Source: Macropodus opercularis (Eukaryota; Chordata; Actinopteri; Anabantiformes; Osphronemidae). From it: a stretch of DNA of 64,000 nt. The position numbers were made by a program, and so were the translations under genes. The DNA lies in the NCBI GenBank assembly GCA_030770545.1, contig CM061106.1, positions 4,490,001-4,554,000 on the forward strand, read 5' to 3'. Below the pieces are notes generated by a model. The model ran no database searches, had not been told where the DNA came from, and saw only the letters and a program-made list of their open reading frames with translations. Shown one piece after another: positions 30,925-43,414 of this stretch (position 1 is the first letter of the stretch; each line of letters opens with the position of its first letter).

Positions 30925-32140
30925 TTTTATTTATATAGCGCCAGTTCACGACAGCAGTTATCTGAAGGCCCTTTACAAGAACTTGACACAACTAAACCTG
31001 ACAAATCCCACATGGAGCGTTTTAATCTGAAGGAGCATCAGGAGCCATGAGGTCTTTAAGATGAGATGGAGCTTTATTATGAAGAGCTTTGTAGGTGAGG
31101 AGAAGAATTTTGAATCCTATCCTAGATTTGACAGGGAGCCAATGCAGAGAAGCTAATGTAGGAGAAATGTGATCTCTCTTTCTAAGTCCAGTCAGACTCT
31201 GGCTGCAGCATTTTGAATTAACTGGAGGCTTTTTAGAGAGTTATTGGGACAAACTATGAGCAGGGAGATACAGTCGTCCAGCCTAGAGGTAACAAATGCA
31301 TGGATTCACTTTTCAGCATCACTCTGTGACAGGATGCTCCTAATTTTAGCAATATTCCTAAAGTGGAAGTAGGCAGTTCTAGAGATTTCTTTAATATATG
31401 GTGTAAAGGAGAGATCTTGGTCCAAATGACACCAAGGTTCCTACAGTAGAACCTGAAGCTAACGTTATGTCATCCAGAGTAATAATCTGATTCAATAATG
31501 ACTCTCTGTGGTTTTTAGCACCAATTACAATAACCTCAGTTTTATCTGAGTTTAGTTGTAGGAAGTTATGGGACATCCAGGATTTGATATCATTTAAACA
31601 AGTTTGAAGTTTGACTAATTGGTTTGTTTCATCTGGTTTCATAGACAAATATAGCAGTGAAAATGTATGTGTTTCCTAATAATATTAGAGAGAGGAGACT
31701 GTAAAGACTGAAAAGTATTGGACCAAGCACAGAACCCTGTGGAACAACAAAGCTAATTTTTTTGCGGATGGAAGATTGATCATGAACATTAACAAATAAG
31801 ACTTAAACCATCCCAGTGCTTTGCCTTTAATCTAACGCTATGTTCCAGTCTCTGCAATAGAATCTTGTGATCTATCAAATGCTGCAGTAAGATCTAACAG
31901 GACAAGGACAGAAACTAGACCATTGTCTGAAGCTGTGAGATCATTAGTGACTCTAATCAGAGCTGGTTCTGTCTGTGATGTATCTGAATCCTGACTGGAA
32001 ATATTCATACAGGTTATTTCTACGCAGGTGGTCACATAGTTATTTAGCTACAGTTTTTTAAGAACTAATAAAGGGCAGATTAGATATTGGCCTATAGTTT
32101 GCAATAAAGGTTTGACTACAGCAACCTCTCTAGCTCCACG
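30925..32140 (-). mobile_element. L2-like LINE, 3' half, in GT6 intron 1
   Basis: Minus-strand reverse-transcriptase remnants are VLVLLDLTAAFD (about 31890), then MKPDETNQLVKLQTCLNDIK, MSHNFLQLNSDKTEVIVIG and ITLDDITLASGSTV (31640-31430). The left end has the usual fish tail with ATTTATATAGCGCCAGTTC. The catalytic YADD segment just before MKPDETNQ has been cut out, leaving HTFSLLYLS at about 31660. It is a dead copy lying antisense to the GT6 sequence. Confidence 0.85.
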
Positions 32141-33382
32141 TTTCTGACTATGGAGCCAGTGATCAGGGTGGTTTCTCAGCGGGCGACTGCCTAGAACTAC
32201 GACTGCTACGAACCGTCACCCAGTCACATCCTGCTGCTCAGGACCCGCTGTAGCACCAAAGCTAGGAGGCTCAGTAGCATTTAAATGTAGCTTATATTAT
32301 AGAGATGATCTGATTAGATGGTGAAGCTCATAAACAGCAGCTGAGGTGATGCGTATTGATTTAGTTGTTGTAGACAAACCTGGTTAACATAGTTAGTCTT
32401 TAACCCAGAACAGGGAGAGTCTGGTCAGTGATATTTAAAAATGGAAGTTCAAAGACGCACTGTTATGCAAATGACTTGTTATCACGGAAAAACATCTGAA
32501 TCCCCCATGAAAGACAAGTGACCCTCAAACAGGAACTAGTCTCAGTGCTCACGCTGCTGAGGAACCAGACTCCTCTGTTTTCAAGTCAGTATCAATGTCA
32601 AATGTTGTAAATGTTCCCGATCAGCCATGTGCCAGCGACATCAGCTGCAGCTTGAAGTAGCTCAGTGCATGATATAGAGGCCTGCAGCACAGATGCCACA
32701 CGAGCATCAAAGGTGACGTCACACACACTGAATGAGTGACTCACAGTTTGGAACAGTTAGAAAGCAGCTCAGAGAAAAGCAGAGCCTTTAACATTCAGTC
32801 TGCTGAAGACTTCACACTGACAGTAGAGACTGTTGAGATAACACACGGTCCAACCACAATGCAATGAAAACAGAAAGAAACGCTGGCAGCACAGAACCAC
32901 CATCCACAGCCAGGAGGCACCAGAGAGTCATTCTGTTCACTCTGAGATGCTCCATGAATGTAGAACAGATGTTGCTCTGGTTGTTCTGTTAATGCAAGTA
33001 TGAGGCGTCATGTTGGACCTGATGACGTTTCACTTGGTTTTACTTTGTCCTTGGAAAATCTGAGGCGAGCACAAATGTTTCATACATAAATAGTATTTAA
33101 TGTCAAGTATTTGGTAGAATTCGATTCAATTTCAGTCAAGTGCAAAGTTTTTTTGTCACATGTTTTCATATTGAAGACCCATTTATTGTAGAGCCTTATG
33201 TTGATGGTGAGTCTCGTGGTCTGCAACACATCAAATTACTGGAGAAGACTCATCGCGTTTGGAACCTGTTGTGTATTGTGTAATGTCTTGTTCTACACAA
33301 CGTTGTGTGATGTGTAAAAGATTCATAGCTTAGGTTAAATAAAGTCCACTGCTGTGATCCACACGTGTGTGTTTCTTCACAG
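32141..33382. other. GT6 intron 1 remainder, no gene seen
   Basis: No coding or repeat family recognised. Confidence 0.45.
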
Positions 33383-35757
33383 GGGGATCTACGTCTCCTT
33401 CTCAGGAAACGCCTCGTTCTTCCAGAGGTAGGTTCAGTGAAATGAAGGTTACAGTGCAGAACTAAAACTACTCTTTCATCTGGTAATAAACCCTTGATTC
33501 AAGATTGTATCAACAACACATTATGTCTGGTTTTCATAAGTGAATTTATTGAAATTATTTCACACATTATTACTAAATATTGGTGCCTTTTTAAGCTTTT
33601 GCCAGAAGTTTGATGAAGTGAAGACAGAACAAAACCTAGATCTCACAAAGAAACCGAAAGAAGGAGAGAAACCGAAATGCCCACAAAACAACAAGTGGAG
33701 CATTGGAGAGCTGACACATAAACCTGGGTAAAACACGCAAACATGTTCAAACCCACTTTAACTAACATGTGTCTCCACCTTTGCCTTGATGGAAACTATT
33801 CAGACAGTCAGCAAACGGTCATAACGTCCAGATGAACATGAAACAGGAAGAGGAAGAAGTGACTCCAGCTCTGCTCAAACTGATGCTGCAGTAACTGGAG
33901 CATCATGTCTAAACGCATGCTGGCTCTGCCACACAGCAGGTCCTGGACCCGCAGAGAGTCACATGTGCTGTCTGTAGGATAGTGGTTTTAGTTTGTGGAC
34001 CTTTGACTACGACCTGTGTTGATGTGATCTCTGCTCTTTTCCAGAGTAAAGTATGATCAGCCAAGCGCACACAAAGGGTGAGCTGAGCAATAATAACATC
34101 CAGCTTATGGAACGTGAGGAAAAGCTTTAAAGACGATGTGATTTCAGGTTGTAAACACATTTAATAGAAGCGTTGGGCTTCTTCTGTTCTATTGTTTTAA
34201 TGACTCCATCTAATTCCTGTTTAGTTGAGACGTCACTTTGTGCTTTGTCAGACGTCACGTTGTTTATTGGCTGAACCAGCCTTTCAGCAGGTGAAACGTT
34301 CAGATGTTGCTACTGTTCAAGCTCACGCTCTCAGGACGTTCTTTACTCTCCCAGACGCACTGACGTGAACCCAGTGACCAACTGGAATGTTCCCCTGGTT
34401 TGGGAGGGAACCTTTGATCCTGTGGTTATTGATGCCATCTATCAGAAAATGGAGCCACGCATTGCTGTGGTGGTGTTTGCTGTTGGCAAGTATGTGCACA
34501 GGCACCAACTATATGATGCTTTTCCATGTGTCATAAACTAATAATTCATTCTTTCATGTGGACAGATACACCCGTTTCCTGAGGGCCTTCCTGGAGTCAG
34601 TGAAAAGCACTTTTTAGTTGACTTCAGGGTCACGTACTACATCTACACAGACCATGAGAGAGATGTTATGTAGTGAGACACACCTGCAACAAACTCAGAG
34701 GTCAATGCAGAGGCTTTGCTGGACAAACTCTGGTGAAACTCCACCCGTGAGGCACATTGTGTCCTGTCTAATGTTGCTCCATCGTTTGCTGCCGTTGACA
34801 GTGTGTTTGTCAACCTGAATCAAACGCAGCAATAGTCTGTCACGTCCTGACTTCATGCCGTTCGTCCTGCGTTTTCTCATCTGGCTCAGGTTGAGATGGG
34901 TGAAGGCCGGAGCGTCTCTGTTGTGTCTGTGCCCAGTGCAAAGCGCTGCAGGATGTGGTGCTCGGGAGGATGAAGTGGGCCACAGTCACCATCCACAAGC
35001 AGGTAAACGCTGCTGAACGGGGCCTGACGCCAAGTCTGACACGTCTGAGTGGTTCCTGCTTGAAAACCTTGGTCTCTTTTAACAAGCAGAACGGGTCATG
35101 ACTCACTAGCGGTATAAGTTAAATGTAAAAATGCTAATTGTTGTCTTTTATTTATGTCTTTAATCAAATCTCTCTGTGTTGCTCTTATTCCTTCGTGTTT
35201 CCTGTTTTCAGATCCGTAATGAAGCCGACCACCTTTTCATGATGGACATCGACAGCGTCTTCCACAACCGCTTTGGGGCCGAGTCTCTCAGCCGACTGTC
35301 AGCTGTGCTTCACCGAGGCTACTACAAGGTTTCACTGTGGTTCCTTTGAGAGAACAGCTGAAATCCTGGAGTGTGATACAGACTCTAAGTAGAAGGGCCA
35401 TGAAGTATAAGGCTTATTGTGCACGATGCTGCCAGAGCCCACAAAGCAACCAACTAGAAAACACTGAAGGTAGCGTCTCGTCCGCTCAGACGCCATCTCA
35501 CTCATTTGACTCATGCAAAGAGACTATTTCTGTACAGAGCATGTTCACATATGATGTTTTCAGCATTTCCACTGCTGTGGCAGCTGCAGCTTCCTGCTCT
35601 TGTTCTTAATTCCTCCCTTTTGTCCGTAGACGGCGAGAAATAAGTTTCCTTCCGAGCGTCGCCAGGAGTCCACGGCGTACGTCCCTAATGACGAGGGAGA
35701 TACTACTACACTGCTGCCGTGTGGGAGACCTGGAGGACATGGACAAGCTGGTCCGGT

Positions 35758-36127
35758 AAACAAGCACATGAAGGTGGAATCATCTGCTACTGCAGCTAGT
35801 GGAGCTTATTCATTGCTGCTTATCAGGCCAAGGAAAAGCTGTGACTAAAGACATTTGCTGCAGACGTTAACAGTGTGGTCAAAGTTTGAACAGTGGCAGT
35901 AAACAGGATAATCCATCACTTGGCTGATGTGACACTCAAGCAGATTCGTTAGGATCTGAGTATTTTAAGGCAACGCAGGTTTGTAATTTACCCAGATGAC
36001 ATGGAGACGAGTGACTTTGACTCGTCACATGTTTGGTGGTGTTTTAATCAAAAATCCATAAATGCAAAATGACTAACAGTGTTTGTAGATGTTGTGTCCG
36101 TAAAACCTGTGACGGGAACGCACTCAC
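35758..36127. other. No gene seen
   Basis: The place where later exons of the SNAD-type copy at 36128 would be expected holds none. Confidence 0.5.
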
Positions 36128-36243
36128 TCTTTCTTGACGCCTTCCACGATGCTCGTGAGCCAGTTCTGATCCACGGGAGCCAGAGCGTTTCCAGCAGACA
36201 GGAAGATGGACAGCACCAAGGCTGTCACGCACCGTCCGGCCAT
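36128..36243 (-). pseudogene. Orphan first exon of a SNAD paralogue
   Basis: On the minus strand an ATG opens a signal-peptide exon: MAGRCVTALVLSIFLSAGNA, then LAPVDQNWLTSIVEG and VKKE, ending at a GTGAGT donor. It is 116 bases, exactly the length and phase of the first exon of the SNAD gene at 39800-39915, and shares the A-x-VDQNxL-x2-IV pattern. An earlier in-frame ATG lies 12 bases upstream. No deaminase exon follows to its left, where the GT6 pseudogene lies, so it is either a leftover or splices far away. Confidence 0.65.
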
Positions 36244-36289
36244 CTGTGCTCCCATCAGGATTCGAGTTGAAGGAGCCGCTGTGGGTTCA

Positions 36290-38300
36290 ACCGTGACTCG
36301 CCTTCACGCCTGCTCCGACAGCCTGCGAAACCAAACGGACCGGCGTCCAATCATCCCTCGGTGGAAAACAAGACGCCTCTAAATGTGATTAATAAAGACT
36401 CTGGGAACTTAAATGGGCTGCGGACATTTTCAACACAAAGCTTCGGCTGCTCTGCTCGTTCTTTTCTTATTCACATTCACGACGCAAAACAAAGCTTTCA
36501 AAAAAGTCTCAATAATTAATGAATATGGATAATTGTTTACCTGGAGGTGACTGATGTTTGACGTTTGCAGCTGCTGTGAACACACTGAAGGGGAAGGAAA
36601 GTCTTATAGACTCAGACCAGAACCCCTCCCAGCGCCTCTGCAGCCTTATAGGAACATTCAACCAAGCGGAAGACAAGTGAGGTGATAATTGCGAAATGAT
36701 TTCATATATTTTATTGAGTGAAGACTTTAAAACACACAAAGTCTCCACTGCCTCAAAGTAAAATATGTGGAATTACTCTGCATAAACAGCCTGAAAACGT
36801 GAGCAGCTGTAGAAGTGTCAGCGTTGTCTGCGTCTGTTTGGCCCAGTTAATGGACTGTTTAACAAGAAACACAAGTGCCTGATGTCACTGTGGAGCTTCA
36901 GTAAAGAGCCAGAGATCATTGACAGGTCGACTACAGACGCTCATCTGACCTCGGTCCGAGCAAGTTGTTCTGAGCTTTCGGACTCGGGGTCGAGGACACG
37001 GCGTGGACTCATTTCTCGGCAGCAAGACAGACAACAAGGCCTCTGACTGTAAGAAGAAGACTTCTGCTCGAAGCGTGACACAAAGGTTCAACACAAAACC
37101 CAAACCCTCCTGTTTTCACTGCTCTTCATCGCCATCATCCATCTGTTCGAGGAAGACGTGCTGAGCAAGCACATAAGCGCAGCAGCAAAACCAGGCGGAC
37201 GGTCAGTTTCATTTCACTGCTAGAGCGGAGCAAAGTCATAGACTGACGAAAAGACCCACAAAAGCGTTTGAGGCCGGTCAGCTAGAAATGGATCAATGAG
37301 AGACAGCACAGCTTGTAAAAGGTCCTCGGATCACAGGTGGCCGAGTCTGCAAACGGCAACAGGAGAGACAGGTCAGAGGTCACGTCAGAACTTTCTCAGA
37401 AGTAGAACCATCGCTCAGCGCAGCCACCGAGGGCGTCAGATAGGACAAGAACTTCTGCTCGGTGGGTGACTCGACATGTTTTTGACCAGCACCTTCCTGT
37501 TTTCGTCTTCCTCCACGGATTTGGACACATGCAACATCAACGTTCTCAAAACCACTGGCTCGTGCAGCGTCACCTTTACCCGGAACCTCCTACTGTTCAT
37601 TTCCTCTTTGGCAATTAGTGCCACACATAACGCTCCCGATTAAAAGGAGTTTAGCTCCGTGGTCGTTGGTCCAGGACAGAACGGGTTCATGCGGACGAGA
37701 CAAACGTAGAGGAGACATAGTGTGAGGTCATAACTCAACAGTTGAACTTGAGACTCTGAATTTAAACCAGCCAAACGTTTCCCAGAGTCTTTGACGCTGG
37801 TTTGAGATGTTTAGTAAGGTTCTCTCTTTGTGTGTGTTGTGTTTATCTGCTTTGTTGCCTGGTCGTGTGGTTAATCATAAAACGTTACTAAATTCTCTCC
37901 GAGGTTTATTGCTGTTAGTTCACGGTGTCGCAGCAGAGTCTTTGATTCTTCATGACTACGTTGCAGACCATTTGGTTGCTGGTTCATTAATGATGCGTCC
38001 TGTCATCACGGACGCTCAAACTGAATCATGCAAAATATGTAACGAGCAAAAGCGTAAAAATAAAATGGTGCTATTGTGAAAATCTGTCTGTTTGGATCCT
38101 GTGTGTTTATTGATCTGCAGTAGATACAAAATGACACAGACAGGAACAGATGCTGAGCCAAGCTTTAATTCAGGAAGAAAACACTTCTGGTCAGACTATG
38201 CTTTGCAGAAACAGGAACAGACGGTTGAGGCAGTTGAAGTCAAACAGTGCTGCTGGTTCTACCCGTTGTGTTTACACTGCTTGCTGCGCTTCTTCTGCAT
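36290..38300. other. No recognised gene between SNAD copies
   Basis: Frames at 37436-37624 (minus) and 37807-38079 (plus) are open but match no family I know and lack splice or start context. They are left unannotated. Confidence 0.4.
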
Positions 38301-38305
38301 TTTTT

Positions 38306-39915
38306 TCACTCTGCTGGCTTTTCTTTCTTACTTTTGTCTTTCCGACTCTGACTAGGCTTCTGTTTATTTCCCCCTTTCTGTTTTGTTGCCATTCTCCGTC
38401 CACCCACTTTTCTGGCTGGACGATGCTTTGGAGAATTTGCCTTTTTGCCCCCTTCCGTGCCACGGCTGGGTCTGGATGTGCTGCCTTCCTGTCCTGCTCT
38501 CGTCTCGCTGTCAGCATTGGAGGAGCAGCCTTTGGTTTTAGTGGCGCTGCTGCCACACTGGCCGATTGGTGAGGCGGAAGCAGGTGCACCTTGCTCTGAC
38601 TGTGTGAATGAAGAGGCTGGTAAGATGCCGGAAGCAGGTTCTGGATCTGAGTAACAGTAGGGTGTAACCTGGTTATCGCTAGAGCAGCTTGTGCATCCTC
38701 CTTCATTGCATCGAAATATGTTGCTCAGACCAATTTGCCCCGGATCGTGTGTCCCAAGACGCACAAGGGATTCACGATTTTTCTCTGGTATTCCTGAACC
38801 AAAACGAGGCTTGAAAATTTTGGAAAACACAACAGCATAATGATCCCATTTTTTTATCTGAATAATGCTGTAAAGGATGTTTGCTGCATTCTCTTGGTTT
38901 GTGCATTTTGCATCACACGGAGATGCAAGAACGTAGAAAAGCAACAAATCGTTTCTGTTGAGGCTGTTGAACAAGGAGAACATTTTCTCTAGAACCCGAT
39001 ACTCTGCGTGATCGGCCCTGTCTTTCACTGCTTTACGGCATTCTGGATTCTCGTTGTTTTTAACATCGGCCCAGGTCGTAACATCTTCAGGGCAGGCAGC
39101 CAGGACATCTTTCCATTGCACACGTGCGTTGGGACACTGATGCAGCACATCTGGCCATTTGAGCAGCGTGGCTGCCACCACCCTGGAGCCAACAAACACG
39201 TCACAGTTCAGGATGGTCTTCTTCACGTCCTCTGCAGAGTCCAGCTGATTCACGTCATAGGTTTTGGTTTGACTGTCGTAGGGGATGGTCACAGCCAGAC
39301 TGAACATGGGTTCTTTCCTGTCAGGAAACAAATGTCATGTTGAGTGTTTTCCAAAAGGAAACAAACAATCAAAGCAAAACACCACAAAGGTCCAAACGCT
39401 TGCAGCCAAGTAAACTGAACATGTTTTGAAATCTGTAAAAATACGAGTCAAGTGTACGTACATTTTATCCTTCATCTTGTACCTTGGTTGGTACCTAGCA
39501 AAGGAAACAGACACACACGGTAAATGTATTTCATCATTTCATATGGAACAAAAGGCCCGAATTTCTGTTAGATGCTAAGACTCAGTGATGGTAGAATTAG
39601 CCTGAAAACATGAACAAAGATTTAGCTCCTTGTTAGGCCACTAATCCTTCTGACCAGCTCATGTTTTCCTTTTTTTATTTATTCCCATTTTTATGTCCAG
39701 TATATTAAAATAACATAGTTGCCTCAAAGTTATTTATCAAAAAACACGCTGCCTGCTTTTCAGACATACATATTTTTCTACAATAACTTAAGGACAAACC
39801 TCTCCAGTATTTTAGCCACAATTCCTCCAAGTTTGTTCTGATCCACAGCTGCTGCGGCGTTTGCAGCGGACAGCAGCGCGGTCAGGCCTACGAGCAGCCA
39901 CCACCGGGCCGTCAT
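38306..39915 (-). CDS. Secreted AID/APOBEC-like deaminase (SNAD) with basic tail
   Basis: Three minus-strand exons join in phase: 39915-39800, 39494-39462 and 39317-38306, giving 386 residues. Residues 1-20 form a signal peptide (MTARWWLLVGLTALLSAANA). The deaminase fold follows, with the zinc site His-Ala-Glu (153-155, in ADHAEYRVLEKM) and, 27 residues later, PCDAKC (Cys184, Cys188). The Glu is the proton shuttle in this superfamily. The order HAE then PCxxxC, in a protein with a signal peptide, matches the SNAD clade described in fish. These are thought to act outside the cell or in the secretory route; the substrate is not established. From about residue 240 the protein changes to a low-complexity tail, first Ser/Gly-rich, then strongly Lys/Arg-rich (KHRPARKVGGRRMATKQKGG, SRKDKSKKEK). 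The start was chosen because exon 1 alone supplies a signal peptide. A GAAAAAGAGAAG word, one mismatch from an interferon-response core, lies about 55 bp upstream. I see no damage. Confidence 0.8.
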
Positions 39916-41280
39916 CTGTGACAAACAGCAGAGAGGAGCAGCGATCAGACGGGTGCTTTCTGGGATCGCTTCTCTTTTTCACTGCTGCCTTTCAAAGACG
40001 CCCAGAGACAACTTTGTTTCAAAGTGACCTTGTGATCTTCCTTTTCCACGTTGAGACTGGACGCGAGCTTCTTTTCAGGTTCTAACTGAACAAAGAGCCT
40101 CAGCAGAGGTGCATCTCTCTCAGTAAACCCGTCTGCATTTGTGAGATAACTGGAAACTCATAAACACGGATTCAATTTCGCCTTTACAACTGATGAATAC
40201 TGAATAAACACAGAGACTGTTTAGCGACAATCAACATTTGGAAACAGATTAGCAAACTATGACCTTAGTTCTGTTAGGATGACTGTTAGAATGGAAGGTT
40301 TTGTTGCAGTATCCGTGAAACCTTTATTAACACCCATGGGGCAAAACCCGGTGTTGTTAGTACCTTTAATTTAAACAAACTATTCTGACAAATTCACATC
40401 ACAAGCCATGTTTTTTGGTAATGGCTCCTTTGTTCTAACCAAATGTTCCTTCGTACGGAAATAAAAGCCATTTTGGTATTTGCTCCCACGACAACGTTTA
40501 TTTTTTTTGTATTAAATTCAGTTAAGTGAGAGTCTTTTACCTGATTGACTGATCAAGACGATGTTTAGTTAGAATCCTGCTCAGTGGAAGTTGGTTGCAG
40601 TGAATATGCAGTGGCTCACTTCTGCTGCAGCCTCCAAGCCAAACCCTCAGTGACACAGCGTCCTCGTTTGAATATGCCACAAAAACGTGACAGGAGGAAA
40701 GGGGAGGAGATTCTACCCTTAGACAGGAAGTTAAACTGAGCTCAAGAGTTTCTTCTCATGGTACAGACGATAGGTTTGTCAGAAAGAATAAAGACACTGA
40801 GACGCACTCATTTGTATTCGTTAGAAGCTTGTGTGCCTTGTAGGCCACAAATGACAAACCTGATCAAAGTTGGAACGGATGAAGACTTCTGCGTGGTCAG
40901 TACCGTAGATTAGAAGAGAACCGTCATGAGAAACTCTGTGTAGTAAAACACCTACAGGTCTGATGGCATCGTGTTTTGTAACTGTGAACACAACTGCGAT
41001 GTAAATGTCTGATTTGAGTCGGAATATTTTTGTTTACAACACTTAAACCTACAGGCCTCTAGTAAAAGCTGAGCATGAAGCCCTGATATGAGTGAGACTG
41101 AGGAGTTTCCCCCCCCTATAAACAGGTTTTAGTTGATGACTGGAAGTTTGGAGACCAGACCTGGTAACTTGTGTAAACTGTGCTAGAAAGAGACAGATCG
41201 TCCTATAAAACCAACAGCTCATATCAAAGGACTCGCTTACATAGTGAAATGCTATGTTGCAGGCTTCTTCTTAAATACAG
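39916..41280. other. No gene; upstream region of SNAD
   Basis: No exon recognised. A clear TATA box was not found near the SNAD start. Confidence 0.4.
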
Positions 41281-41369
41281 AAGTAGTTGTGCAAGTCTCC
41301 CCATGGCCAGATGAAGGTGTTGGTTGAAATCTACAAGTCACCCACCAAACAGAAGTCCTTAAAGAGTAG

Positions 41370-42030
41370 TGGTTGGTATGACCAAAAGCTGCCCAGCAGA
41401 ACAATGCTGGCTTATTTATTCATATTTACGCTTCTAACCAAATGTTTTGTTCGTGTGACCAGAATGTACAATATTGTCCATTAAAGAAATATGTTTTGAA
41501 ACGCAACTGCTCACCTGGTTCTTCTGGCACAAGAAACATGAACTGTTTCAGAAGTGGCACAGGCGTCTTTTCAGGTGGACTGACTGGATGACAAGAATGA
41601 AAAAATATAATGAATCAGTGGTTTATCTGTAACACATGAATAGGACACTAACATTTCTATAGATGAGCTAAAAGGTACAATAAAATACATTAATAATTTA
41701 CATTTACATTTTAATGGAATTTAATATTAACTATTACAATTAAATGTGAGCAGGGAAAGTAACGTGAGACACAGCAAACACATGTCATCACGTGTTAGTT
41801 TTCAGCCTTTGATTGTCTGGAGGTTACAGGTGCAGCAGCAGCAAAGTTGAAACAACAGGTAGAGTGTTTGTTTGCAGTAAAAAGACTTCACTTGAGCTGA
41901 ACTGTAATTTTCTAAATGTTGACTGACTGTTGTGTGAAGATTGTTTTGAGGGAGAAGTACTGAGCGTAGCTCTCTCCAGCTCTTCGTCCTTATCCATCTC
42001 TGTGACACAGACAGACATTTAGCTGTGACA
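41370..42030 (-). repeat. Second copy of the unrecognised fragment at 12870-13720
   Basis: 41370-41620 matches 12870-13125, and 41800-42030 matches 13480-13730, same orientation. The minus strand at 42018-41824 again begins MSVCVTEMDKDEELERATLS. The membrane-span segment present in the first copy (13302-13420) is deleted here. The two copies lie 28 kb apart with other genes between them. Confidence 0.75.
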
Positions 42031-42107
42031 TCTTTGTGTACGCAGATATTTTGTACTTCTACCAGAGAAAACAGAAATTATATCATTTTAAAAACTCAAG
42101 ACTCACC

Positions 42108-42250
42108 CGTGGCTTCCTTGGGATCATGTGAAGGATGTGTCATCACTGAGGCGTGTGCTTGCTTGTTCTGACGCACCACAGCAAGGACATTTTGTCTGAC
42201 CAGCTCTTCCTTCACAGGCGCAGACCTATCTTTTGGTCAAACGGTTTGTT
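42108..42250 (-). CDS. Possible extra exon of the unrecognised fragment
   Basis: On the minus strand an open segment reads VKEELVRQNVLAVVRQNKQA, then HASVMTHPSHDPKEAT, and ends at a GTGAGT donor in phase 1. It joins in phase to the CACAG acceptor before GATGGATAAGG at about 42003. It is absent beside the first copy at 13720. No family recognised. Confidence 0.3.
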
Positions 42251-42939
42251 TGTGCATTTCACCTGTTGGGATAGGAAATACTTTGATATACACATAAATA
42301 TGTAATAATTACAACACGGTGATGCGTGTGATGTCACTGGGTAACATCAATATCAACACTAGTCCTTTTATGCTTTTTCTAATGTGACTATCTGACTGTT
42401 TCCTTCACACAGTCTGCTAAACTATAATAATGTAGCAAAAGAACATAACAGACACATGGATGGAGAAAACTGACAACAAACAAACTATTTAATTCACAAA
42501 GGTTGAACCCTGTCACTATAAGGCTTTCACACATTAAACTACAGTAAAGACAAAGGGTTTGATGCATTTCAAACACCTACAGACGTCTACAACTAAGCCC
42601 TCTGCTTAAATAACACGTAGTCATTTCCTGGCGCAGTGTTACTCTTACACTTGTTATATATAATATATCATATTTTGCGCCTCCCTTACAAAATCTGGAA
42701 TTTGAAAGTTTCTCTGGCACGTTTTCATCTCAAACAGTGAAATACAACCGTAACCAGATGCTTTTACTTGAATACCTCGCGGATCGAGCGGTGCTTCTGT
42801 GACAGGGTGAAATAGTGAAATTACAGACTCTGTTTAGCAGTCATAGATCTGTTATCTATTCAGCTGCCTTGATCCACTGATCTGGGATCGACTTTTTTGG
42901 TCTCCTCCCACATACCTGGGGAAAATGCGCATGTTCCCT

Positions 42940-43014
42940 CATTCCATTAAATCAGAGGATGAGGAAACACGACACATCACTCTTGTGATTATTTCTCCCC
43001 TATTTCAGGTATGT
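42940..43014 (+). repeat. 75-bp direct repeat, copy 1
   Basis: Nearly identical to 43344-43414 (shared CATTCCATTAAATCAGAGGA and TTCTCCCCTATTTCAGG). Confidence 0.9.
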
Positions 43015-43343
43015 GGTGAATTCAGACCCCACAAAACCCGCAATACTTGATGGCAGACTCATATTGTCAGTAAGGCGGCGTATGTAGTGGCCCTAAATGA
43101 GGCCCAGCGTAGATGTATGTGTCGTCTGGGACCGAGCGACGCTAACTGTTGGCGCCATTTAGGAACAGCGTGATACTCGCTGCTAACGTTCATATGTTTT
43201 GTACTTGGTGTGTTAGTGTATTTTGTAACGATAAGTGATGTTTTGGAACAGGTTAAAATATGCTCAGTTTGTGCAGGATGTGTGAGAAACGTTTATTTGT
43301 ATAGCAGTGCCTAAGTTATATTACGCTCTTTGTACACTGTAGT

Positions 43344-43414
43344 TCATTCCATTAAATCAGAGGATGAGGAAACACGACACATCACTCTTGTGATTATTTC
43401 TCCCCTATTTCAGG
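43344..43414 (+). repeat. 75-bp direct repeat, copy 2
   Basis: Second copy of 42940-43014, about 400 bp downstream. Confidence 0.9.

Larger units (their letters stand above)
30802..35757 (+). pseudogene. GT6 (ABO/GBGT1-like) glycosyltransferase pseudogene
   Basis: The first blocks join in phase: 30802-30860 (MSNHISRIHI then a Val-rich signal anchor), 33383-33427, 33596-33727, 34045-34077 and 34355-34489 (TDVNPVTNWNVPLVWEGTF, RIAVVVFAVGK). Then 34566 onward (YTRFLRAFLESVK) loses one base at about 34605 and hits TAG at 34615. The original frame continues as FRVTYYIYTDHERDV. Further blocks at 34890-35002 (another frameshift), 35212-35328 (HLFMMDIDSVFHNRFG, with the metal-binding DID) and from 35630 (AYVPNDEGD, then a third frameshift before YYYTAAVW) complete the pattern. 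Family 6 enzymes add Gal or GalNAc in alpha-1,3 linkage in the Golgi. The acceptor-binding C-terminal part is absent. An L2-like LINE fills much of intron 1. Confidence 0.85.

Noticed and set aside
37436..38079. Frames between the SNAD copies as missing SNAD exons
   Set aside because: Neither strand shows HAE or PCxxxC, and no phase-matched splice sites were found.
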